From Primulina eburnea (lineage: Eukaryota; Streptophyta; Magnoliopsida; Lamiales; Gesneriaceae), in assembly GCF_022965805.1 (NCBI RefSeq), contig NC_133104.1:27524069-27588068 (forward strand): 64,000 nt of DNA. The letters are read 5' to 3'. The position numbers were made by a program, and so were the translations under genes. The notes below the pieces were generated by a model, which searched no databases, was not told the DNA's origin, and saw only the letters and a program-made list of their open reading frames with translations. Shown here one piece after another: positions 1 to 9,831 of the stretch. Within the stretch, counting starts at the first letter, position 1, and each line of letters starts with the position of its first letter.

Positions 1-152
1 CACTTGGTAGACTGAATCAGATATGAAACAAGAATTCTCAGCATTGTTTCACTGTAAATTTTTATTCGATTTTAATTACATTTCCTTATTAATGATATGA
101 TTTGATTACCTGTGATTTCGAGGACGAAATCATATCTTAGGGGGGGGAGAAA
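1..152 (+). pseudogene. 3' end of family A Ty3/gypsy polyprotein, with polypurine tract
   Basis: The first 55 bases match the last codons of the polyprotein that ends at 42292. The copy is dead: a conserved Glu codon is TAG at about 11-13 and the normal terminal TGA reads TGT. A stem-loop (GATTTCGAGGACGAAATC, 114-131) and a G-run polypurine tract (about 139-150) follow, directly before the LTR. The rest of the element lies left of the window. Confidence 0.85.
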
Positions 153-280
153 TGTAATGCCCGGAAATTTAATCCTAGTAATCTGTAATTATTGATTTAT
201 AATTTGATATGATTATGAGAGGATTAATCGGGACACGAAATAAGATTACATGTGAAAAGTTGTGTGCGAGGGCAGTAGCA

Positions 281-512
281 TAGGCTCACATGCGCGACCG
301 AGTGCACGCACATGCGCAAGGTAGAGAGAAGGCCCCGCGCATATACGCGAAGTGAGTGCGCACATATGCGCGAGCATATGTTACCAACGTCCAGAGAGCC
401 TCGCTCATATGCGCGGAAGACGTCGCGCATATGCGCGAGCTGCCGAGAAGTTTTGTGCGATGACCAGTAGGTCTCACACATATGCGCCGGTTGATGTCGC
501 ACATATGCGCGA
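281..512 (+). repeat. Four-unit array of paired CATATGCGCGAG-type motifs in U3 of LTR A0
   Basis: Four units lie at about 281-318, 337-374, 403-440 and 473-512. Each holds two copies of a palindromic core such as CGCATATGCG, separated by about 10-15 bases. The array is CpG-rich in an otherwise AT-rich LTR and ends just before the TA-rich putative TATA region at 556. At the same place in LTRs A1 and A2 there are also four paired units, built on GCGCCCGAGCGG. Confidence 0.8.
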
Positions 513-555
513 GACGTGCAGTGTGAGGGATGCGCCACCTAGCCTTGCATGCAAC

Positions 556-558
556 GTG

Positions 559-621
<63 letters not shown>

Positions 622-632
622 CACACACACAC
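556..632 (+). repeat. (TA)n then (AC)n microsatellite in LTR A0
   Basis: A long TA run (about 556-611) passes straight into an AC run (about 613-632). It occupies the position of the shorter TA run at 36822-36838 in LTR A1, which may be the TATA region of the LTR promoter. Confidence 0.85.
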
Positions 633-2168
633 ATTAGTACTTAAACAATTCAGAAGAAAGGCAAAACAAAAGCTCCGAGGGAAATTGCTTTTGATTTCAG
701 AATTTGAGTTACGAACGATTCAAACGTCCAAATTTGAATCCGAGTACGGTACTGTGTTCCTATCGACGCATGCTACAACTGGACGTAAGTTTTGTTAAGT
801 TTTGACATGTCTTGAAATTATGATATTGTCAGAATTGAATAGAATTCATATATGATGTTCTTGGCATGCTAGACATCGTAGAATCGAAGTCAGATTAAGA
901 AACAGACTGATTATGGAATTGTTATGATTCTCTGATTATATTGAGTTGAAATCGGACAGATTTGGATTATGAATGATTTTCAGATTATATCGGATATGAG
1001 TTATGATTTGTAAATGATGTCTGTTGATATAGTATTGACGGGGATACTGAGTTTGTACCGTTATGCCGATGATTTGAATTGCCGATGATTTGAATTAAAT
1101 CCAGATTAATCAGATTCAGTGTTGAATTGAGAATGGAATATTGATATTTTTATTCTCGATATGTCGTTTCAGATTTACAGAGACAACCTTGAGTTCAGAA
1201 TTGATATTGCTTCAGACCTAGACTACAAATGAAAGGTATAAGTCAATGTGGTATTGGGAGATCGACTTGAGTCGGTTTAGACTTGAGTTTCCCTAAATCA
1301 CATACTTTGCTTTATTGCATTGATATTTGCATTGATTTGATTGATGTACTTGTTCTCTTGAATTATAGATAGCAGGTATTAGACGAGTAATCTTGTGACA
1401 GAAGTGCCTGATAGTGGTGGGATCGCCACGGGTACATTGCACGATGTCACAAGATAGTATAGGAATCTTGGGACAGATGTGCCTGATAGTGGCGGGATCG
1501 CCACGGGCACATTGCACGATGTCACAAGATAGGATATTGGCGATAGGGCCACAGTCCATGATGGTTAGGTCAGGACACTAGATGTTTGGTTATATCGACG
1601 TGGATAGAACTAGAGTCTTTTCTATTACTGTTGGTCGATATAGGAATACCCACATCTGGAAATCGGGATCCCTAGAGTAGGATGAAGTCTAGTCTGAGTC
1701 GTGGAGTCACGAGCATTGTCGACAGTTTGATATTGATTATATTTCAGCTTTTTTGATATATATTGTTGTTACCTGTTCATGCTTTTATGTTTATCATGCA
1801 TGTTTCGTTGATTTATACTGGGATTATATTCTCACCGGAATTATCCGGCTGTCTTCTTGTTTGTATGTGTACATGACAACAGGTGTGACAGGATCAGGAT
1901 CCAGGAGATGAGGAGATATCGTGATAGAGTAGAAACTTCGGACTTTGATGTATATAGGGTTTTGACACTTGATAAGTAGATATTGAACCTTAGTTAGTAC
2001 TGAATTGTATACGGTACAGGACTTGTACTTTATTTTATACTGAGTTGTATATTAGTTTGATTTCACTACATTCCGCATTAAAAAGAAAAAAATTTATGAC
2101 CCTTATTACTTGATTAGTAAACTGATCCTGATGATGATTAAGAATTGATTTACGTCCGGGTCCCCACA

Positions 2169-2316
2169 CATAAAGTTAACATTCATAACATTCGGTCAAA
2201 TAATCATTAAATCATGACAATAACTAAACATGCTTCTAGACCACTCATTTAGATAAATTTCAAATAAATTTTCATGCGTGCATGTGGTTAATGTATTCGG
2301 GTTTTCGGGTGTTACA
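2169..2316 (-). mobile_element. 5' fragment of a chromovirus-type LTR, truncated by LTR A0
   Basis: Read on the minus strand, the sequence starts at 2316 with TGTAACACCCG and carries an ACCACATGCA block, as do the family C LTR starts at 31276 and (minus) 52888. It stops at the end of LTR A0, which probably inserted into it. The remainder lies outside the window. Confidence 0.5.
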
Positions 2317-3121
2317 CGAATATGTAATGCCGGTCGAATTTTAAATCATAGCATAACATTTTTAAAGCATACATAAGCACACCTAACAAAGAACAAGTGT
2401 GTTAAATAATATATGCAAAAATCCATTTACAAGTTTATAGATCCTAAGTAAATCGTAGAAGAATGCACTTATCCGAGATATTACAAACTTGGGCAGGAAT
2501 TGACTCGAAATGGACAACACTTCTTTGCTCGATTTCTTGCTTGAGTAACACAACCTTTGACAGAATTTCGATATCTAAACAGTTCTCACTCACTCGAGAA
2601 TTGTGGTGTGTTTTTGTGTGTGTCTCTTGTTCACCACTTTGGAGGGGCTTATATAGTGGATCGAGGCAGCTAAATCAAGGCATTTTTCAGCCATAAAAGG
2701 GGCCTTTAATTTCGATTTTTATGGCCTCTTAATTAGCCTCCTAATGGCTGATCATGGGGGGTCATGACATGGTTTTTCATTTCCCTAGTTTTTCTGAATT
2801 TGGATTGTTTTGTTGCTACATGCATTTTTGAAGTTTTATGGGAGTTACAAAGCTTAAATTTTCGAATTTTACAAGGTTGGAATGACTTGGTCAAAAAAGT
2901 TCTTTAATTGTGTAAAAGAGTGATTACAAATTGCATGTTTGTATGTCTTCAAATTTTCTGAACATATGCATGCATTTAGATGAATTTGTCTTCCATTATT
3001 ATAAAATCCGTGCCCTTCACATTTTAATTGTTCCATTCTCACATTTTTGTTCCCCCTAAGCCTCGGGGCCTGGATTGTTCATCTGGTTGAGGCTCGAGTA
3101 TAAGTGTTTTAAGATTAACTC

Positions 3122-3132
3122 AAACAACCTAT

Positions 3133-3172
<40 letters not shown>

Positions 3173-3183
3173 ATAGGTTGTTT
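3122..3183. repeat. 62-bp perfect palindrome with TA-repeat core
   Basis: The left arm AAACAACCTATTAGTTTATA is exactly reverse-complemented at the right end, with a (TA)n run between. The whole segment can fold into one uninterrupted hairpin. No target-site duplication or known MITE end is evident. Confidence 0.9.
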
Positions 3184-3668
3184 AAGATATATATATATCT
3201 TTTACTTTCATATAGATTTTACAAGCAATAAAACTCAGAAAACTGTGATAGATAATTTTGATCAATAACAAATTTAAAAAAAAAAATGATGTTCATTTAT
3301 TAAAAAAGACGAGATCACGAGGATATGATCACGTTGTTTAGTTATATTAACGTTATTTTTAAAATTTATATTTGACAAGAGTCATATTTTTTTAAAAATA
3401 TATAGTTTAGAAACTTCCATCAAATCACAAAAACTCGTTGCCCATTAAATAAAAAAATAAGTAACACAAAAATATAAATGACATAAATTTGTTAAAATAA
3501 TAAAAAAAATAACCTTTAAATCTTTTTTAAAAAATAAGTAGAAGAAAAAAAAACTATTGTAACAAATATTATTGCTCCTCAAAAAACACGAATAATAATA
3601 AACAAAGATATGATCTCAAAACGGTTCAAAAGTCACGTCGCACTAATATTAAATACACACTCACGAAC

Positions 3669-3805
3669 TAATAATTGAAATTAATAATAAACCAAGCAAA
3701 TGACTAATAATTAAAATGAGTAATAATAATTAAAATGAGTAATAATTGAAATTAATAATAAAAGCAAGCAAATGACTAATAATTAGTAATAATAATTAAA
3801 ATGAG
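3669..3805 (+). repeat. Imperfect AT-rich tandem duplication
   Basis: A unit of about 52-66 bp containing AAGCAAATGACTAATAATT occurs twice (from 3669 and from 3740), with short TAATAATTAAAATGAG echoes between and after. It lies about 300 bp upstream of the tubulin TATA box. Confidence 0.75.
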
Positions 3806-4112
3806 CAATGCTCCCGAATTTGCCAACTGGTGCAATACTTATTTGGACTCACCGACTCTCACTTCACATGGTACACCTGGTCCAGTTACACCACAGCACT
3901 TTGTATTCACACACTACCCTTCCATATTGACAAAATCATTGGAATTCATAGGAGGGCATCAATGTCATTTCAACTATCCGAGCCAACGAATGAATGGATG
4001 ACGATACAGGGAGCCCACAGTGCGGACTTATCCATTTATCAGATCCAACTCTCAATTATCTCTCGCGTCCGCTGGCCATTTTCTCTGTCCCTTTAGGACG
4101 CACTTCTCTATC

Positions 4113-4119
4113 TATATAG
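4113..4119 (+). promoter_or_regulatory. Putative TATA box of the alpha-tubulin gene
   Basis: TATATAG lies 80 bases before the ATG at 4199. That would place the transcription start near 4145 and give a 5' UTR of about 50-55 nt. The call rests on position and motif only. Confidence 0.55.
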
Positions 4120-4198
4120 TATCCCATTTCGCCCAGATCCAGGGAGAGAAAGTTAGGGTGTACGTTTCTGTGTGAAGGGGGAAATTTCGTAGAGCAAA

Positions 4199-6684
4199 AT
4201 GAGGGAGATTATCAGCATACACATCGGGCAAGCGGGGATTCAGGTTGGGAATTCGTGCTGGGAGCTGTATTGCCTCGAGCATGACATCCATCCAGATGGG
4301 ATGATGCCCAGGTTTTTATACCCCGTTTTCTGACCTGCATTGATCTGCGTGTTAAATGTAGGCATTTGTTCTTATGTTGTGGTATGTGGATCTTGTGTTT
4401 CTTCATGTTTTGGTTGCTTTCTTTTCTCGGATGACCAGCTGTTAGAGATTTATTTGTTCCGGCCTTGAATTTTTGGAGTTAGGGTTTGCTACTTAATTCG
4501 AAAGAGGTTTTTTATTTTTATTTTTGAAGTTTCTTTTGGGCTACATTGTATCTGACGCAAGTGTTTAATGCCGCTTGATAGATCTGATGTTTTAATTCCA
4601 TTGTTATTTTTAGTGTTATATTGTTCCTGATCCATTGTTAGTTCCTCTTGTCATTTTGCAAATTGCTGATTGCCTGTGGTTCTTTGATTTATCTTCTTTA
4701 TTATGGGGGATTTGAAGAATTATGTAATGGTGTGAATTTGTTTGGTTTGGTTGGCTGGTGAAAATGCATCCCATGAAGAAGAGAAAATATGTATGAAATG
4801 TGATTCTGTTTAGACTTAAATGTTGGTTAATACCTGATGAATTTTCTGAATAAAAAATATTGAGTTTTGATGCATAAACTGTTTGTGGATGCGCAGTGAC
4901 ACCACGGTGGGTGTGGCCCATGATGCATTCAACACCTTCTTTAGTGAGACTGGCTCAGGAAAGCATGTCCCAAGAGCTATCTTTGTTGATCTTGAACCTA
5001 CTGTTATTGACGAAGTCAGGACAGGGACCTATCGCCAGCTTTTTCACCCAGAACAGCTTATCTCCGGTAAAGAAGATGCTGCCAACAACTTTGCCAGAGG
5101 ACATTATACAGGTAAAATCTTAATTTGCAGATCCAATTTTGTTTTTGCTTTTCTTTTGGCATTTTGAGGCATGGGTTGAACTGATGAACATACAAATTTC
5201 TTCGCCTATTTTAATTTATTTGCAGTGGGGAAAGAGATTGTCGATCTATGCTTGGATAGGGTGAGGAAGTTGGCTGATAACTGCACCGGGCTGCAAGGAT
5301 TTTTGGTTTTTAACGCAGTAGGTGGTGGTACTGGTTCTGGTTTGGGTTCTTTGCTGTTGGAACGATTGTCTGTAGACTATGGGAAGAAATCAAAGCTCGG
5401 TTTCACTATTTATCCTTCTCCTCAGGTACTGAAACTTGACTTCGTGTAGTCCGTGTAATAATTAGTCTTCTGATGCTCTTACTTTTTATTAATTCGGGAT
5501 TACATGTATCATTTCCAAGTGGCCTCTCTTTCTTGCTATCGTGTCTTGATAATTTTCATATGTCGGCAGTGTGTTGTAATTATGGTTTTTACTCCAAAAT
5601 GCAGGTCTCAACTGCTGTTGTTGAGCCTTACAACAGTGTTCTCTCAACTCATTCCCTTCTTGAGCACACAGATGTTGTTGTGATGCTGGACAATGAAGCC
5701 ATTTATGACATCTGCAGAAGGTCTTTAGATATTGAGAGGCCTACATACACCAATTTGAACCGTTTGATTTCTCAAATCATCTCATCCCTCACTACTTCTC
5801 TACGATTTGATGGAGCCATCAATGTTGATGTTACAGAGTTCCAGACCAACCTTGTACCATATCCCCGTATCCATTTTATGCTCTCATCATATGCCCCCGT
5901 TATCTCAGCTGAGAAAGCATACCATGAGCAGCTATCAGTCCCTGAGATTACAAATGCAGTCTTTGAACCCTCAAGTATGATGGCGAAATGCGATCCTAGA
6001 CATGGGAAGTACATGGCTTGTTGCTTGATGTACCGTGGTGATGTTGTTCCCAAGGATGTCAATGCCGCAGTTGCTACCATCAAAACTAAACGAACTGTTC
6101 AGTTTGTTGACTGGTAAGAAAACTGCATATAAATTTCCTAGTTGAGGAAGCTGAAATTCATAGCTTGTTATCATACCAGTAAGTTTGCATCTTGGGTGAC
6201 AATATTCACATAATGCCAAGGAATGTACCAATTTTTTCTTCCTTTGGTTTTGAGCTGTTAATTGTGGCACTTGGTACCAATTCTGTTTCTAGAGGCGATA
6301 TTCCTGGTTTTTACGTAGCACGGTTTAGCCATGGTTACTTGTTATGTTGGATCTTGTGACTGTAACAGGTGCCCAACTGGCTTCAAGTGTGGCATCAACT
6401 ATCAACCTCCAGCGGTCGTACCCGGAGGTGATCTTGCCAAGGTGCAGCGAGCAGTGTGCATGATCAGCAACAACACAGCAGTGGCCGAAGTGTTTTCACG
6501 CATTGACATCAAATTTGATCTCATGTATTCCAAGAGAGCATTTGTTCACTGGTATGTGGGCGAAGGAATGGAGGAAGGTGAGTTCAGCGAAGCTCGCGAG
6601 GATCTGGCTGCTCTAGAAAAAGATTATGAAGAAGTTGGCGCCGAAGGTGCAGATGATGAAGAGGAGGAAGGTGAAGATTATTAG
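4199..6684 (+). CDS. TUA: Alpha-tubulin, TUA1-like isotype (five exons)
   Basis: Exons are 4199-4311, 4897-5111, 5226-5425, 5605-6113 and 6369-6684. All four introns begin GT and end AG, and the joined frame is 450 codons plus stop, the exact usual length of alpha-tubulin. The protein polymerises with beta-tubulin into microtubules. Visible hallmarks are the N-terminal [13 protein letters not shown], the GTP-binding GGGTGSG loop in exon 3, and the acidic tail ending EGEDY with the terminal Tyr used in the detyrosination cycle. Residue 40 is Thr, so the Lys40 acetylation site is absent. That residue and the MREII start match the Arabidopsis TUA1 (pollen-preferring) type rather than the TUA2/4/6 type. 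A few uncommon residues occur, such as Ile for His in [10 protein letters not shown], but no breaks. It appears functional and is the only intact host gene in the window. Confidence 0.97.
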
Positions 6685-7432
6685 TTGGTTGGCTGGCTGG
6701 CATGTTAATGTTCGTTGAATCATTATCACTAGCTGTTGGCTAGTCTCCTGTCTCTTTCTACCCTTCATTTGTGTGCTACTATAATTGTTATGTGATCTGT
6801 GTATGATGCTGATTTGTCTTTTGTTGGAAAATTGTTAAAATGGTATTGTTTTGTGATTTCAAGTGATTTCAAGTTCTAATCATTATGCCTAAAGTTTTGT
6901 GTTTATATTGTCGATAAAGGGGTGTCGGCCATTTTAACCCAACATATATGTCCTTTGTATACAACTCTTTTGAGAGTGAACGGTTCCTTGTTGATTTGGG
7001 AATTGGAAGAATATGTAAACGTCAATGCAGTGGAAGAATCGGCCGGCACTGCGATGTGGAGTGTTTATGATTTAGGTGGACTGATGAAATAGGGTATATT
7101 TTTCATGATATTTAAGTGTAGGATTTGAAAATCAATTATAATTTATACTAAAGAATTTAATTAAGGGTAGTGTTGGTAATTAATGAAATTCATATATATA
7201 TAAAAGCAGAAAAAATAGTAATTTTTCGTCAAATGTCATTTCTAAAAAAAAAAAGATATTATAAATATTGAAATATGTGTACTGCAATAAATGATAACTT
7301 CAATTATTGTTTACATTGATTATATCAATTCATTTGTTCAAATTTCAATTTAATTTATTTTTATATTAATTCAAATATATTTTTATTATATGTTTTTTTA
7401 TTTTTTTATATGTATTAGATGTGTATATATGT

Positions 7433-7503
<71 letters not shown>

Positions 7504-7778
7504 ACGGTTTTGCAAAAATAATAATTTTTAGTCATAATGTCATTTCTAAAAAAATAAAGATATATCATGAATGTTGACATATGTATACTTTAATAAATGA
7601 TCACTTCAATTATTGCTTGAATTGATTATATCAAGGGTTAATTGAGATTCAGTACATTTTATAAAAGGATTTTGGTTTTAGTACATGAAGAGAGAAACTT
7701 TGTTTCAAATTGCCATAATTGCCCTTCTTTTCTTTTTTAAGTTTAAATGATTTTAATTGATCCCCGCGCTCTCGGAAA
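6685..7778. other. Tubulin 3' UTR and AT-rich intergenic DNA with a diverged direct repeat
   Basis: The first 200 or so bases are the presumed tubulin 3' UTR. Further on, a block of about 120-130 bp (about 7203-7336) recurs at about 7514-7636, flanking an AC/AT microsatellite; both copies contain TGTCATTTCTAAAAAA. The repeat similarity ends at 7636, near where virus-derived sequence may begin. No gene is seen. Confidence 0.6.
7434..7500 (+). repeat. (AC)n(AT)n microsatellite
   Basis: An AC run of about 20 bases passes directly into an AT run of nearly 50 bases, a few hundred bases left of the endogenous caulimovirid. Confidence 0.95.
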
Positions 7779-7790
7779 AGGTATCAGAGC
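7779..7790 (+). other. Putative tRNA-iMet primer-binding site of the endogenous caulimovirid
   Basis: AGGTATCAGAGC differs at one position from TGGTATCAGAGC, the tRNA-iMet complement that caulimovirids use to prime minus-strand DNA. It lies about 90 bases before the first viral ORF, as expected for the leader, and marks the minimum left extent of the viral copy. Confidence 0.7.
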
Positions 7791-7869
7791 GAAAGGTTGA
7801 TTTATTTCAAATACAAATTTTATTATTACTAGTAACTAATTGTATGAGAAGGAGAATTTTGAAAAAACT

Positions 7870-8019
7870 ATGAATCCGAACTACGGTTCGAGAAAAATAA
7901 TTTACAAGGAATATTCCAATATTTTGGAATATAAACAAGGTCATCTAACTATTGTTAGATATCAGAAACAGAAAGGGAAGCTATTGCACCCTCAGGTAAA
8001 ATCTAAGGTAAACTTATGA
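7870..8019 (+). CDS. Small first ORF of the endogenous caulimovirid (49 aa)
   Basis: ATG at 7870 opens a 49-codon ORF rich in Lys and Tyr. Its TGA (8017-8019) overlaps the ATG of the next ORF (8016-8018) as ATGA. I do not recognise the protein. Badnaviruses link their first ORFs by the same ATGA overlap, so this is probably a genuine viral ORF1 rather than chance, although it is much shorter than badnaviral ORF1. It is also possible that the original ORF began further upstream and was shortened. Confidence 0.45.
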   Translation: MNPNYGSRKIIYKEYSNILEYKQGHLTIVRYQKQKGKLLHPQVKSKVNL

Positions 8020-8387
8020 TTCAAAATAATAAGTTTCTGGAGATAGTTCCAGATTCTTCTAAGCTCTCTTTAGATCTTAGAGAAATTCAGAAGACAGTCC
8101 AAAATTATGGCAATATGCTATATTTTGTATCGCAAAGAATTGAGAAAATCCTTGAAACCCAGGAAGAAATTCTTGGAATATTAAAGGATATTCAAACAAG
8201 AATTCAGAAACTGGAACAACAACCCAGTTCCAGTAGAAGAACTTCAGGAGGTTGGTTACCACCATCTTTTGGTACTGAACCTTTGTTACATCAACAAGGG
8301 AAGACCAGAGTGGTGTCAAAACCTTTAACTGAAGACGAAAAGATGATCAATCTAATCAAATCTGTCTCAGAAAAAAAATTTATCTGA
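8016..8387 (+). CDS. Coiled-coil ORF, virion-associated-protein-like (123 aa)
   Basis: Residues about 20-70 show regularly spaced Ile, Leu and Val typical of a parallel coiled coil (for example ILETQEEILGILKDIQ). A Ser/Arg/Pro-rich tail follows from about residue 71. This resembles the layout of caulimovirid virion-associated proteins, which bind capsids through a coiled coil and help movement or aphid transmission. The assignment is by architecture and gene position, not by sequence identity. It overlaps the previous ORF by ATGA, and its TGA shares one base with the coat-protein ATG (TGATG, 8385-8389). The ORF is intact. Confidence 0.55.
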   Translation: MIQNNKFLEIVPDSSKLSLDLREIQKTVQNYGNMLYFVSQRIEKILETQEEILGILKDIQTRIQKLEQQPSSSRRTSGGWLPPSFGTEPLLHQQGKTRVVSKPLTEDEKMINLIKSVSEKKFI

Positions 8388-9831
8388 TGACAACTTTAGA
8401 AAGGATTGGTTTAGAGGATCTACAAGAGCTTGCGGAATCTTTCGCAAATCTCAAAGTAGTAGATCTAAAGATGAACACAGCAGTAGGTGAAACACCACCT
8501 GCTATAACCTGGTCATCTTCTCAAGAACCACCAAGGGAAAGTGTAGGATCTCAAAATGTAAACATGAGAGAAGCTCAATCTGATTTCCATACTGGTGGAG
8601 GATCACACCCAGCAGGGACAAGGGCAAGGAGAACTCAAATCCCTTTGCACCAAACACCCTATGAGAAAACTGTTTTAGATCCTATACATTCTTACGGGGT
8701 TATGCTTAACCTTGATGTATTAGACTTCAAAAACAGAGAAGATCTCATAGATGATTGGACATCTGCTATGAGAATTGCAGCAGGAACACTCGATCTCAAC
8801 AAAGAAGGATTCATTAAACTTTTGGAAATGAGTTTTATGGGATCAGTGAAAATTGCTTGGGACATGACTTTATTAGACATGAAAGAGTCAGTCCTAGCGG
8901 GTGAATCTCTTAGTGAGATCTTTGGAAAAATGGCCACACTATTTAAAGCACATTTTATAGGGGTAGACTATTTCAATAGTCAAGATACAGAGAAGAAGAA
9001 AAAATATACTCAAGCTCTGTATAGTCTTGAATTACATGACATATGTTTGGTGGATGAATACATTATGTTATTCACTAAATATAGATGGAATTCAGGAGTC
9101 GAAGAAGATATAGCTATGCAGCTTTTCTTCGCAAAAATGCCGAGCCCTTGGAGAGAAATGCTCATAAGGGAATACGTACCTGGTAATCCAGATACGTTGG
9201 CAAGAAGAGCCTCTTTCCTTAAAGGAAAATTGGCAGAATGGTGTCACCTGACAGCATTACAAAAGAATTACAAACGATGAAGGGGTATCAACAAAAGAAC
9301 TCCTTTGTGTTGTAAAGAAAATGATCTTCCAACAATTATTGGAAGTAAACCACAGAAGCATAAGAGGAAAAGTTTTAGGACTCATCCTTATGCCCGAAGT
9401 GGAAGAAGTTCTTGGAAACCAAGAACTGTATGGTCTAGACAGAAAGCCAGATCTTATAAATCTGGACAAAGAAGCGGACCATCGAGAAGTAGGATATCAT
9501 CCCAGGCATCGAGTACATCTCGAAGCACAGGAAGAACACCTACCAAGAAAACTTTCAGAAGAGCTCATATACTAGGGCTAATGAAAGTTTCAAGGACTGT
9601 AATTGCTGGACATGTGGAGCAAGAGGTCATATCTCAACCAACTGTCCAGAAAATGAAAAAAGAGGTATTAAACGCTTTGATCCTACCCCGGATATTGAAG
9701 AAGCGGTTTATTACCAAGATCTTATTCAAGTATACCGATTTGAGGACATCGCCTCAGATGAAAGTATATATGAAGAAGAAGAAGTCTTAAGTCAGGGAGA
9801 ATCTGATGGAACAGAATCGGAATCTGACTGA
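8387..9831 (+). pseudogene. Caulimovirid coat protein with CCHC knuckle, broken
   Basis: The first 297 codons hold the capsid core (about residues 115-290). An in-frame TGA stops it at 9278-9280; the frame then continues into a strongly basic Arg/Ser/Lys-rich stretch. Between about 9540 and 9565 the frame shifts by one. The new frame contains a CX2CX4HX4C zinc knuckle (Cys codons from 9604) and an acidic Glu/Asp tail ending in TGA at 9829-9831. Core, basic region, zinc knuckle and acidic tail in that order are typical of caulimovirid coat proteins, which package the genome and bind RNA. The last 26 bases overlap the movement-protein ORF. A decayed relative of the core lies at 63451-64000. Confidence 0.85.

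Larger units (their letters stand above)
153..2168 (+). mobile_element. 3' LTR of family A Ty3/gypsy element (copy A0)
   Basis: The LTR opens with TGTAATGCCCGG and closes with GGGTCCCCACA, as do the two family A LTRs at 36400 and 42388. Its length of 2016 bp compares with 1994 bp for those. Most of the body aligns with them, for example the block around 1230-1560 with 37430-37660. The U3 repeat array upstream of the TA-rich segment has a completely different motif. Small ORFs inside it are not conserved as proteins and are not called. Confidence 0.9.
2317..4112. other. Intergenic DNA upstream of the tubulin gene; no gene seen
   Basis: No ORF here resembles a known protein; those of 60-90 codons look random. 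The part at about 2460-2760 (a GT-rich tract followed by a TATATAG box) could be an old LTR remnant, but no ends are recognisable. From about 3180 to 3800 it is very AT-rich. A palindrome and a tandem repeat inside it are listed separately. Confidence 0.6.

Noticed and set aside
224..630. Several ORFs of 80-114 codons on both strands in LTR A0
   Set aside because: They are readings through the CpG motif array and TA/AC microsatellites. They are absent from LTRs A1 and A2, have no protein features and overlap one another.
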